From NCBI GenBank assembly GCA_016649715.1, contig JAENXC010000005.1, positions 124,001-188,000 of the forward strand: a stretch of 64,000 bases of DNA, given 5' to 3'. Position 1 is the stretch's first letter. Every line of letters begins with the position of its first letter. Below are positions 18,701-26,063 of the stretch, piece by piece. Below the pieces are notes generated by a model, which was given only the letters and a program-made list of their open reading frames with translations, was not told where the DNA came from and made no database searches. This DNA comes from Flavobacteriaceae bacterium. GTDB taxonomy: Bacteria > Bacteroidota > Bacteroidia > Flavobacteriales > Flavobacteriaceae. The position numbers were made by a program, and so were the translations under genes.

Positions 18701-18816
18701 GCAAACTCCTTTGCGCTGTCTTCCACCTTGTTCGCAACGAACGTAAAAGAGAGCTGATAAATACTTACCAATCCGAAAAGAATGGCAAATACGGTAATTA
18801 GTCCTTTGTTTTGCAT
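15772..18816 (-). CDS. secDF: Fused protein translocase subunit SecDF
   Basis: This 1014-residue protein joins SecD (about residues 1-690) and SecF (about 715-1000). Features include the N-terminal membrane helix, the periplasmic P1 region with an IDKFGVTQPNIQRLG-like segment, the first six-helix block with GMSVDANVLIFERIKEE, and SecF with VDFVGGRTYTV and GYSLNDTVIVFDRIRE. SecDF uses the proton gradient to pull proteins out of SecYEG on the periplasmic side. Fusion of the two subunits is usual in Bacteroidota. The SecD part carries a large Ala/Lys/Asp-rich insertion (about 255-310) that looks disordered. Confidence 0.96.
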   Translation of the reverse strand: MQNKGLITVFAILFGLVSIYQLSFTFVANKVEDSAKEFANSKFTEDQPHERDNAEARYLDSVATNPIFLGIDYKTAKEKELNKGLDLKGGINVILEVSVKDILKGLANNTKDPAFNQALDKATELQKDSQDTYLESFFKAFEALPGENNLASPDIFFNKNLEDVINVGMTNAQVKPVIEKKIDESITSAFEVLRKRIDKFGVTQPNIQRLGKSARILVELPGAKDVDRVRKLLQSTAQLEFWDVYKFDEMAGFLQAADTKAGEIAMAKASTETVKAVDTSKAVADSTKTEEDDVSKLLGGKDVKDSLAEDNKANPILSKMVSLGSQGSPVIATFRLKDTAAIDGYLRNPQIKSLLPNEMRYAKFVWGLQEANVQLKGEETTALYALKGNRDNVPPLGGSVVVDARQEYDNLSRVVVSMQMNGQGAKVWEQMTGNAYQNQSQIAIVLDNIVYSAPGVTSGPIAGGRSQISGNFTVPQGQDLANVLRAGKLPASAEIIQGEVVGPTLGHEAINSGVMSFVLALIIVLLWMIGYYGKAGAFADIALMVNILFIFGILAGLGAVLTLPGIAGIVLTVGMSVDANVLIFERIKEELAKGKAQKDAIKDGFNNALSSILDANITTALTGLILLVFGTGPIQGFATTLLIGIATSLFTAIFITRLFIDSYSKNGKPLPCSTSVTKNLFKNVNIQFLRKRKIAYVISGILLLVSITSLFTNGLNQGVDFVGGRTYTVRFAKDVNSQEIQNDLIKTFGSAEAKTYGGDNQLKITTKYKVEETGTDVDEEIEHMLFETVKKDMPADMTYDKFVGDQTGKTIGRMEYYKVSPTIADDIKKDSFWAVFGSLVVVFLYILLRFRRWQFSLGAVLAVFHDVLIVLGVFSLTYKFMPFSMEIDQAFIAAILTVIGYSLNDTVIVFDRIREYFGEHPGWKMSRIIDVALNSTLGRTLNTSFTTLIVLLCMFFLGAESIRGLLFAIIVGIVVGTYSSLFIATPIMYDTVKHKKVDDLIDKKVEEGTPALEA

Positions 18817-18850
18817 GTGTATGTTTTTTGGTCAGATTTTTTAAAACGCG

Positions 18851-18858
18851 CAAAGATA
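18851..18858 (-). promoter_or_regulatory. Promoter -7 box of secDF
   Basis: TATCTTTG on the minus strand, preceded after 20 bases by TTG, lies 35 bases upstream of the secDF ATG. Confidence 0.6.
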
Positions 18859-18956
18859 TGATTTGCTGTTAAATCTGACAATTATGATTGCTATTTAAAA
18901 TTAATTTTTGAAGGCTTCGGAATAACGAAAACGGAAGCCATTTTATGAAGAGTTCT

Positions 18957-19607
18957 TTAAGACAAAGGCCCTGCCCGTACCTCCGGAATTTTATGTGAAG
19001 TTTTATCGGAAAGTAGAATTACATTTTGGTAGTTTTTACATACTACGTTTACAATGCAACGTTGAAAATCGAAATTATTTTCGGAAGAGTTTAAAGGCGA
19101 AAAAGTGATTAAATACTGGTCCTTTACAGACTTCACTTCCACAAGCAAGCCACGAAGGGCAATATCTGAACCGTAATCCTTTTGAATTTTGATTACATCC
19201 AGTTTATAGGTATTGGAATTGTTGCTGAAAGGAATTTTAGAAGAATCATCCTTTTCATTAAAGGCAGTATCACCCAGTTGAAGTTTGTCCTGCTTTTGAA
19301 ATAAATTCTTTATTACAGCAACGTCAATCGTACTGTAATAAGTAACTTTTAACTTTCCATCGAGTATTTCAGAGATCTGAACATCCGCAACGCCAATGGA
19401 TTTTAATTGGGCCGTTATTTCGGAAATAGCGCGCTGTGCCTCATCAGTACTGACGGAATGGGCATCAAACTGAATAACAATTTCCTGATTGGGTACGGCA
19501 GATTGCTCCCTGCTTATTCCAAAAAAAGCAAGGGCAATGATTAATCCAGTAAAGTACCATCTCCAGTTCACGCGCCAAATATAAATAAATAACTTTAAAA
19601 ATGACAT
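18957..19607 (-). CDS. Membrane-anchored protein of unknown function
   Basis: The 216-residue protein starts with a single membrane helix (about 14-31) preceded by Trp/Arg-rich MSFLKLFIYIWRVNWRWY, so most of it (residues 32-216) is extracytoplasmic. The following region contains a possible ferredoxin-like alpha/beta unit (EIVIQFDA ... LKSIGVADVQISEILDGKLKVTYY) reminiscent of SecD P1 subdomains or heavy-metal-associated folds, but without Cys motifs. I do not recognise the family. It lies upstream of secDF on the same strand but is separated by the secDF promoter. Confidence 0.6.
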   Translation of the reverse strand: MSFLKLFIYIWRVNWRWYFTGLIIALAFFGISREQSAVPNQEIVIQFDAHSVSTDEAQRAISEITAQLKSIGVADVQISEILDGKLKVTYYSTIDVAVIKNLFQKQDKLQLGDTAFNEKDDSSKIPFSNNSNTYKLDVIKIQKDYGSDIALRGLLVEVKSVKDQYLITFSPLNSSENNFDFQRCIVNVVCKNYQNVILLSDKTSHKIPEVRAGPLS

Positions 19608-19736
19608 AGGACTTTAAGACATAAGACGTAGGACAAAATATCTACAATTTAAGTTGCACCATTTTTATAACAACTTATTAGTCTTATGTCCTACGCCTGT
19701 CCGCCGAAGGAGGGTCCTACCATCCTATGTCCTTTT
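19608..19736. repeat. Fold-back array of GACGTAGGAC/ATAAGAC words
   Basis: The left part repeats GGACTTTAAGACATAAGACG-like words; the right part has the reverse complement words TAGTCTTATGTCCTACG and CCTATGTCC. A palindromic CCTGTCCGCCGAAGGAGGG unit interrupts the right part. The same vocabulary reappears at 31966-32066. Confidence 0.6.
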
Positions 19737-20591
19737 TTAAAACTCCAACTCAAAATAGAGGCTGCTCTCCGGGTTGGACTCCGTAACGTCTTCTCCTTTT
19801 AAAACATCGCCACTTTCGTTCAGCAATTTTAAATTGATTTTCCAATACCCTGTCATCGTCAAAGACAGCTTCCCGTTGTACATTTTGGTTGCGGCATTAT
19901 AGGTCAAATCTTGATTGTTTGGCGAACTGTGGTTGCCCATTCCGGGCATTCTTGGGTCAACGGTAACTTTGTAATTTTCAACCACCGGATAGGTCATCAT
20001 ATCCTCCATTTTGTAAAGCACAGCCTGAAAATCGTTGATCGCAACCTGTGGTTTTTTAGGGTTTACATACGCCAAAACGTATTTAACAGCATCACTTCCC
20101 AAAAAAACCTGTACTTTTTTCAAACCATCGGCAGGTTGTATCACAGAAACTTCATGGGTTTCGGTTACTGCTTGACCGTTTAGATTGTAATTCAACGTAA
20201 CATCCCAATATTCAGTAGCATTGCTCGCCATTTGAAAAACAATATGTCCTTTGTAAACCGTATTGTGTTCGGCATTGCTCAACATACTGTGCGGCGCAGA
20301 ATGGCTCATCGTTTCCATATGCATCATCGGCATCCAAGTAGCTTCGGCGTTTGTAATGTATTTGTCACTTGTCATATCTTTTATCCGGATGGAAATTTCG
20401 TTGTAACCCACTTCCAAAGAAGTCTTTTCTGTATAGATTTCCACGGAATGGTCCGCTTCAGTAAATTCATAGATTTTGTTCAAACCTTCCACTGGGTTTG
20501 AAATTATAGGATCATCATCTTTGTCGCTGGAACAGCTAACGAATGAAATGGAAAGAATTGCAATTGCGAAAATATATTTTAGTGTTTTCAT
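19737..20591 (-). CDS. Met/His-rich lipoprotein next to a TonB receptor, possible metal-binding protein
   Basis: The 284-residue protein has a lipobox at Cys20 (SFVSC) and two similar immunoglobulin-like or YtkA/FixH-like beta domains (about 45-150 and 155-284). A striking WMPMMHMETMSHSAPHS segment (about 107-123) and a second MPGMGNHSSPNN segment are rich in Met and His, the usual soft ligands for copper. It is 24 bases downstream of the TonB-dependent receptor on the same strand. I infer a copper-binding surface or periplasmic lipoprotein working with the receptor; biochemical role is not established. Confidence 0.65.
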   Translation of the reverse strand: MKTLKYIFAIAILSISFVSCSSDKDDDPIISNPVEGLNKIYEFTEADHSVEIYTEKTSLEVGYNEISIRIKDMTSDKYITNAEATWMPMMHMETMSHSAPHSMLSNAEHNTVYKGHIVFQMASNATEYWDVTLNYNLNGQAVTETHEVSVIQPADGLKKVQVFLGSDAVKYVLAYVNPKKPQVAINDFQAVLYKMEDMMTYPVVENYKVTVDPRMPGMGNHSSPNNQDLTYNAATKMYNGKLSLTMTGYWKINLKLLNESGDVLKGEDVTESNPESSLYFELEF

Positions 20592-20615
20592 CTTTATAAT
20601 ATTTATTTTGAATAA

Positions 20616-22655
20616 TTAATTGATTGAATAAGAAATGGTTAAATAAAAATTTCTGCCCATCCGCGGAATGTTGTTCCAATCGGTATAGGACGAATAATAA
20701 GTGTCAAGAATGTTTTCAATTCCAGCTTTCACAAAAAGATTATTTTCGTTGATGAAGAAACGCTTCCCAATACTCGCCGAAAGGGTGGCATAGGCAGCGG
20801 TTTTTGTTTCTCCGTAAGCTGGATTGTAATTGGTTTGTGTTCCCGCACCTTCCACAGAAAACGATGCCGAAAATTGGTTTTTATAAAAATCCAATGCGCT
20901 TCGGTATGAAATTGGACTGATGAGTGGCAAGTTTTCACCGTCATTGTCAACCCCGCGGTGATAGGAAACATTCCCAGTTAATTTAAAGGCGTTTGAAATG
21001 TTGTACCGTCCCGAAAGCGAAGCATTGAAAAGCTGCGTATACTCCAAGTTGTTATAAATCTTAACACCCCGCGCACCAATGGTCATCGTGCTTAACGAAG
21101 GATCTACCACACCGATTATATAATTGAAAACACGGAAATAATTCGCAGTCGCAGTAATTTCAAAAATTGATTTTTTGTAAGTAATTGAAACATTTGCCTC
21201 CGCAGAACTTTCCGTTTTCAAATTTGGATCGCCAATATAATCGTGGTTATCAAAACTGTTGAACAAATAAAACCCATACCCTTCTGAAACTGAAGGCGCT
21301 CGTTCACCGTAAGATAAACCGCCGTTAAAGTGAAAATCATTCAACATTTTGTGATACTGTGCCGAAAAGCTTTTCAGAAAGCGAGTATTTGTCTTTTCCA
21401 TTTCGGGATAGAAAATTTTTAAGCTGTTCAGCCCAAAATCATCTGCCACCGTGTTGGAATGGTACGCCAAACGTGTGGAAAGTTTTAAAGAAGCTTTTTC
21501 AAAAGTAATATGGTCTTTGGCATAAAACCCTAAGTCTTTGGTTCGCACATCGGGCCAGGTAAGCATAAACATCAACGGTTCATTGCTGTTGGTGGGATAC
21601 ATCGTCATTTCAGCATAAGATTTATTGTAAAACCCATCCAGCTTGAAAAAGAAATGATTTTTTTCCTTGTTGAAATTAGCTTGCGTATAAAACCCAGCAG
21701 TCTCGCTCCAGCCCGGCATATCCATATGTATCAGCACATCCGGACGTTTGGTGTCGTCCATCACGTGTTTAATAGTATTGTAATACACCTTGGATTCCCA
21801 GTTGCTGAAATTCCCAAACAACGTATCCTGATTGAAACTCACCGAACCAATCACGGCGCGAACCAACGAAACATCCATTGTTAAAGCGGGATAACCCACA
21901 TTGTTTGCTTCATCGTATATTAAGGTAGCAGAAACAGATTTGCCTTCAGCCAATTTATAGCCCGAATTGACAGAAAAGTTATATTTTTCAAATTGCGAAA
22001 ATTTCACTTCTTCATCCCCGCCAGTTTTGTAATTATCGGCCTTTCGGTAAATCCCGTCCGTATTCAGATAGAATTTTTCATCGGAATAATTCAGTTCGCC
22101 GCCAAAAACGCGCATCTTGTTGTTGCTCTCAAAAGCACTTTCCAAGGAGCCATTACAACCAGTTGGTTTAAAATTGCTTTTGTCCAGTTTCAGGTTGATG
22201 CCGCCGCCAATCGTGTTGCCAAAAGCCGCGCCCTGCTGACCCGAGCCAATCTGTGCTTCCGAGAGATTTGATACGTCAACATACGAAGTTATCGGATCCA
22301 TTTTGTCGGTACACGCCCCGAAAATCTGCATGCCGTCAATGGTTATTGCCAAACGTTCCGAAGCCATATCGTTCATCGTTGGCTCCCATGCGTAGGCGCC
22401 GCGTTTCACCATATTGATGCTGCGGGAGGATTCCAAAAATTCGTCCAAAGTGGACAAGGGTTTGCGCTGTTTTTGATGGTCCAGTTGCCTGCCCGTTGAA
22501 ATGACAACCACTTCACTGAGGTTAATCAATTTCAGGCTATCGGCGGGATTTTCCTGTGCGTAAAGTGCGGACATAAAAGCACCGCAAAGCATCGCGAACC
22601 AAAGAAAACCCACACGTATTGCCCGCAAGGGAAATACATTTATAGTTGATTTCAT
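20616..22655 (-). CDS. TonB-dependent outer-membrane receptor, probably for copper
   Basis: This 679-residue protein has a signal peptide, a TonB-box-like region, a plug domain (about 45-160) and a 22-strand barrel ending in Tyr-Ser-Ile-Asn. The plug contains GACTDKMDPITSY with Cys115 and Met119, a CxxxM arrangement like the one that binds Cu(I) in OprC/NosA-type receptors; a candidate HMDM motif lies in the barrel (about residue 300). It would import copper or a copper complex using ExbB/ExbD/TonB energy. The neighbours on both sides are rich in Cys, Met or His, supporting the metal assignment. Confidence 0.8.
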   Translation of the reverse strand: MKSTINVFPLRAIRVGFLWFAMLCGAFMSALYAQENPADSLKLINLSEVVVISTGRQLDHQKQRKPLSTLDEFLESSRSINMVKRGAYAWEPTMNDMASERLAITIDGMQIFGACTDKMDPITSYVDVSNLSEAQIGSGQQGAAFGNTIGGGINLKLDKSNFKPTGCNGSLESAFESNNKMRVFGGELNYSDEKFYLNTDGIYRKADNYKTGGDEEVKFSQFEKYNFSVNSGYKLAEGKSVSATLIYDEANNVGYPALTMDVSLVRAVIGSVSFNQDTLFGNFSNWESKVYYNTIKHVMDDTKRPDVLIHMDMPGWSETAGFYTQANFNKEKNHFFFKLDGFYNKSYAEMTMYPTNSNEPLMFMLTWPDVRTKDLGFYAKDHITFEKASLKLSTRLAYHSNTVADDFGLNSLKIFYPEMEKTNTRFLKSFSAQYHKMLNDFHFNGGLSYGERAPSVSEGYGFYLFNSFDNHDYIGDPNLKTESSAEANVSITYKKSIFEITATANYFRVFNYIIGVVDPSLSTMTIGARGVKIYNNLEYTQLFNASLSGRYNISNAFKLTGNVSYHRGVDNDGENLPLISPISYRSALDFYKNQFSASFSVEGAGTQTNYNPAYGETKTAAYATLSASIGKRFFINENNLFVKAGIENILDTYYSSYTDWNNIPRMGRNFYLTISYSIN

Positions 22656-22724
22656 TTTACGATAGTTTTGATAATTTAACCTAAAATATTCCGTAGAAAT
22701 TTCAGGAAGAACTGTTACAAAAAA

Positions 22725-23159
22725 CTATCCCAACTGTGGCGGATGAAGAATTTTTGGAGTGAAAAGAGAAGAATTCAAATTTGGCCTGTAGCCAATATTT
22801 TCGACGGAAGTAATCTCAGTTTCCGAAGTAAAAATATATTCGTGTATGTTTTCAGAAATAATAAACTGAGGAATTTCAGTTTTTGAAATATTGCTGTTCA
22901 ATGGATTTTTATCCTCTGCACCAGCTTCCTTCGCCAACTCTTTGGTCAAGTGGCATTTTCCGTTACAGTGCATCTCAGGTTTGTCTTTGTTTTCGCAAAG
23001 CACATTCGCGATGTAATCATAATTCACCACATAATCCACAATAGGCCATAAGGGCTTTGTGAGCATAACAAAAGCGGTAATTATTAGGATTGCGTTTTTC
23101 ACTTCGCGAAGATACTGTTGAATAATTATCGAAAAAATGATTTTTGTCAATCTTTTCAA
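22725..23159 (-). CDS. Small membrane protein with CxxxC motif, first gene of putative copper locus
   Basis: The 144-residue protein has one hydrophobic segment (about 22-45) followed by an exported region containing Cys55 and MHCNGKCHLTKE (Cys65 and Cys69). The CNGKC motif preceding TonB receptors is a recurring arrangement in Bacteroidota, but no function is established to my knowledge. Position at the head of the receptor and Met/His lipoprotein genes, all on the minus strand with short gaps, suggests a role in metal sensing, reduction or delivery. Confidence 0.65.
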   Translation of the reverse strand: MKRLTKIIFSIIIQQYLREVKNAILIITAFVMLTKPLWPIVDYVVNYDYIANVLCENKDKPEMHCNGKCHLTKELAKEAGAEDKNPLNSNISKTEIPQFIISENIHEYIFTSETEITSVENIGYRPNLNSSLFTPKILHPPQLG

Positions 23160-23404
23160 AATTGGAAAAAAAATCTACCATCTACCTTAATAGCTGTATT
23201 TTGAATTAATGTGCCAAACTCAATAAAGATTTTCAAAATTTGTCAACTTTTTGATGTTGATAAATTTTTATATTACTGATTTAAAGCTTATTAACAATAC
23301 ATTCTTGACAACTTTAAAATTTTAATATTATAATGGCATTACTATTTTGCTATATTTACCTACCTTAAATTTAGAATTCAAAACAATCCAAATCATTTAT
23401 AGAT

Positions 23405-25957
23405 ATGTCATTAAAAACCGCCATCCCCACTCCGCAAACCTACACACAAGATGAAGCTTTCAACGCTTCTGTTGAATATTTCAAAGGCGACGATCTTGCA
23501 GCCCGCGTTTGGGTAAACAAGTATGCCCTGAAAGATTCTGATGGCAATTTATACGAAAAAACACCGAACGATATGCACCGTCGCATTGCCAAGGAAATTG
23601 CAAGAATTGAGCAGCGCTACGCCAACCCAATGAGCGAGGAAGAGGTCTTTGATGTCATCAAGAATTTTAAATACATCGTACCACAGGGCAGCCCAATGGC
23701 CGGCATTGGCAATCCGTACCAAATTGCATCGCTTTCCAATTGTTTCGTGATAGGCAACGACGGCGATTCCGATTCATACGGCGGCATTATGAAAATAGAC
23801 CAAGAACAAGTTCAGCTTATGAAACGTCGCGGCGGGGTGGGCCACGACCTTTCACACATCCGCCCAAAAGGGTCGCCCGTTAAAAATTCGGCTTTGACCT
23901 CAACGGGCATTGTCCCTTTTATGGAACGTTATTCAAACTCAACCCGCGAAGTGGCACAGGATGGGCGTCGCGGCGCATTGATGCTTTCTGTTTCTATTAA
24001 CCATCCAGATTCCGAAGATTTTATTGATGCGAAAATGGAGCAGGGAAAAGTAACTGGCGCCAACGTTTCCGTGCGGATGGACGATGCTTTTATGCAAGCT
24101 GTGAAAGACGGAACAAAGTACACACAGAAATATCCAATCTTCAGTGAAAATCCAAAAAACACTAAAGAAATAGAGGCCGGAAAACTGTGGAAAAAAATAG
24201 TGCACAACGCGTGGAAATCTGCCGAACCGGGCATTCTTTTTTGGGATAATATCATTAGAGAAAGCGTTCCGGACTGTTATGCAGATTTGGGCTACAAAAC
24301 CGTTTCCACAAATCCATGTGGCGAAATTCCGCTCTGTCCGTATGATTCCTGCCGTTTGCTAGCAATCAATTTATTCTCTTATGTTGAAAACCCATTCACT
24401 AAAAAAGCTTCCTTCAACTTTGATCTTTTCAAAAAACACATCGCCATCGCCCAACGCGTTATGGACGACATCATCGATTTGGAGCTCGAAAAAGTGGATG
24501 GCATCATCGCAAAAATTGACGCCGATCCCCAAGGGGATGAAATAAAAGCTGTGGAGCGAAATCTTTGGAAAAACATAAAAACAAAAGCCGAAGAAGGCCG
24601 CAGAACGGGAATAGGCATCACTGCGGAGGGCGATATGCTTGCCGCTTTGGGCATAAAATACGGCAGTGAGGAAGGGATTGATTTTTCAGTTGAAATCCAT
24701 AAAACAGTTGCTTTGGAAGCCTATCGCGCTTCGGTTTACATGGCCAAAGAGCGAGGTGCTTTCAAAATTTTCGATTCTGAAAGGGAAAAAAACAACCCCT
24801 TTATCCTTCGCCTAAAAGATGCCGATGAAAAATTGTATTACGATATGTTGGAATACGGCCGAAGAAATATCGCGCTGTTGACAATTGCCCCAACAGGAAC
24901 CACCAGTTTAATGACACAGACCACTTCGGGCATAGAGCCTGTTTTCCTTCCCGTTTACAAACGAAGAAGAAAAGTGAACCCAAACGACAAAAATGTGCGT
25001 GTGGATTTTGTGGACGAAGTAGGCGACAGTTGGGAAGAATATGTGGTTTTCCACCACCGTTTTAAGGAGTGGATGGAAGCCAACGGCATCAACACCGATA
25101 AAAATTACAGTCAGGAAGAACTGAACAAATTTGTGAAAAAATCGCCCTATTACAAAGCAACCTCCAACGATGTGGATTGGATGAGCAAAGTGCGGATGCA
25201 GGGCGCTGTGCAGAAATGGGTGGACCATTCCATTTCCGTGACCATTAATTTACCGAACGATGCCACTGAGGAATTGGTGGGCAAACTGTATTTGGAAGCG
25301 TGGAAGGAAGGTTGTAAAGGCGTTACTGTTTATCGAGATGGTTCACGTTCTGGCGTTTTAATTTCAAACGAAGAAAAGGAAGAAGAACAGGAAACCACCC
25401 TTACCCCTTTCCCAACAAAACGTCCGGAAATTTTGGATGCAGACGTGGTCCGTTTCCAAAACAGCAAAGACAAATGGATTGCCTTTATTGGTTTGATTGA
25501 TGAAAAACCGTATGAAATCTTCACAGGTTTTAGTGATGATGAGGATGGAATTTTAATACCGCGTTGGGTAAATGACGGAGTAATCATCAAAAACAGAAAC
25601 GAGGACGGAACATCGCGCTACGATTTTCAGTACAAAAATAAAAGAGGTTACAAAACCACTATTGAAGGGCTTTCACATAAATTCAACCCTGAGTTTTGGA
25701 ACTATGCAAAATTGATTTCCAGCACCCTTCGCCACGGAATGCCGATTGAAAAAGCGGTGGAATTAATAAACAGTTTGCAGTTGGACAGTGAAAGCATCAA
25801 CACTTGGAAAAACGGCGTTGCCCGTGCCTTGAAACGCTACGTTGCCGATGGAACCGAAGCCCGCAAACAGAAGTGTGAAAACTGTAATAGCACTTCACTA
25901 ATTTACCAAGAAGGATGTTTGACCTGCAAGGATTGTGGGTCTTCAAAGTGTGGATAG
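23405..25957 (+). CDS. nrdJ: Adenosylcobalamin-dependent (class II) ribonucleoside-diphosphate reductase
   Basis: The 850-residue protein has the class II reductase layout: a short N-terminal region instead of a class I ATP cone, the first active-site Cys in SLSNCFVIG (about 112), NPCGEIPLCPYDSCR (about 303) with the radical Cys, and APTGTTSLMTQTTSGIEP (about 496). A C-terminal domain (about 670-800) is followed by a zinc-ribbon-like tail with CENCNSTS and CKDCGSSKCG that regenerates the active-site disulfide. It makes deoxyribonucleotides with or without oxygen but needs B12. No partner beta subunit is present or expected. Confidence 0.93.
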   Translation: MSLKTAIPTPQTYTQDEAFNASVEYFKGDDLAARVWVNKYALKDSDGNLYEKTPNDMHRRIAKEIARIEQRYANPMSEEEVFDVIKNFKYIVPQGSPMAGIGNPYQIASLSNCFVIGNDGDSDSYGGIMKIDQEQVQLMKRRGGVGHDLSHIRPKGSPVKNSALTSTGIVPFMERYSNSTREVAQDGRRGALMLSVSINHPDSEDFIDAKMEQGKVTGANVSVRMDDAFMQAVKDGTKYTQKYPIFSENPKNTKEIEAGKLWKKIVHNAWKSAEPGILFWDNIIRESVPDCYADLGYKTVSTNPCGEIPLCPYDSCRLLAINLFSYVENPFTKKASFNFDLFKKHIAIAQRVMDDIIDLELEKVDGIIAKIDADPQGDEIKAVERNLWKNIKTKAEEGRRTGIGITAEGDMLAALGIKYGSEEGIDFSVEIHKTVALEAYRASVYMAKERGAFKIFDSEREKNNPFILRLKDADEKLYYDMLEYGRRNIALLTIAPTGTTSLMTQTTSGIEPVFLPVYKRRRKVNPNDKNVRVDFVDEVGDSWEEYVVFHHRFKEWMEANGINTDKNYSQEELNKFVKKSPYYKATSNDVDWMSKVRMQGAVQKWVDHSISVTINLPNDATEELVGKLYLEAWKEGCKGVTVYRDGSRSGVLISNEEKEEEQETTLTPFPTKRPEILDADVVRFQNSKDKWIAFIGLIDEKPYEIFTGFSDDEDGILIPRWVNDGVIIKNRNEDGTSRYDFQYKNKRGYKTTIEGLSHKFNPEFWNYAKLISSTLRHGMPIEKAVELINSLQLDSESINTWKNGVARALKRYVADGTEARKQKCENCNSTSLIYQEGCLTCKDCGSSKCG

Positions 25958-25979
25958 TTCTCGGCTTTAGCCTATTTTG

Positions 25980-26020
25980 AGCATTTCGGTGAAGTTCACT
26001 ATGAACTTCACCGAAATGCT
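25980..26020. terminator. Perfect 19-bp hairpin between convergent nrdJ and the DUF389 gene
   Basis: The arms 25980-25998 and 26002-26020 are exact reverse complements (AGCATTTCGGTGAAGTTCA on the left) with a three-base loop. A U-tract is poor on both sides, so it may act as a transcript-stabilising or double-sided termination structure. Confidence 0.65.
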
Positions 26021-26063
26021 TGTACTATTATCGCGGAATTTAATTTTTTAGACAATCTTCTTT

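Noticed and set aside
18957-19607. Third Sec accessory subunit, based on ferredoxin-like region near secDF
   Set aside because: The similarity is only in fold pattern, and the secDF promoter separates the genes; kept as unknown.
23160-23404. Cobalamin riboswitch in front of nrdJ
   Set aside because: No B12-box-like sequence or the expected stems were found in this AT-rich leader.
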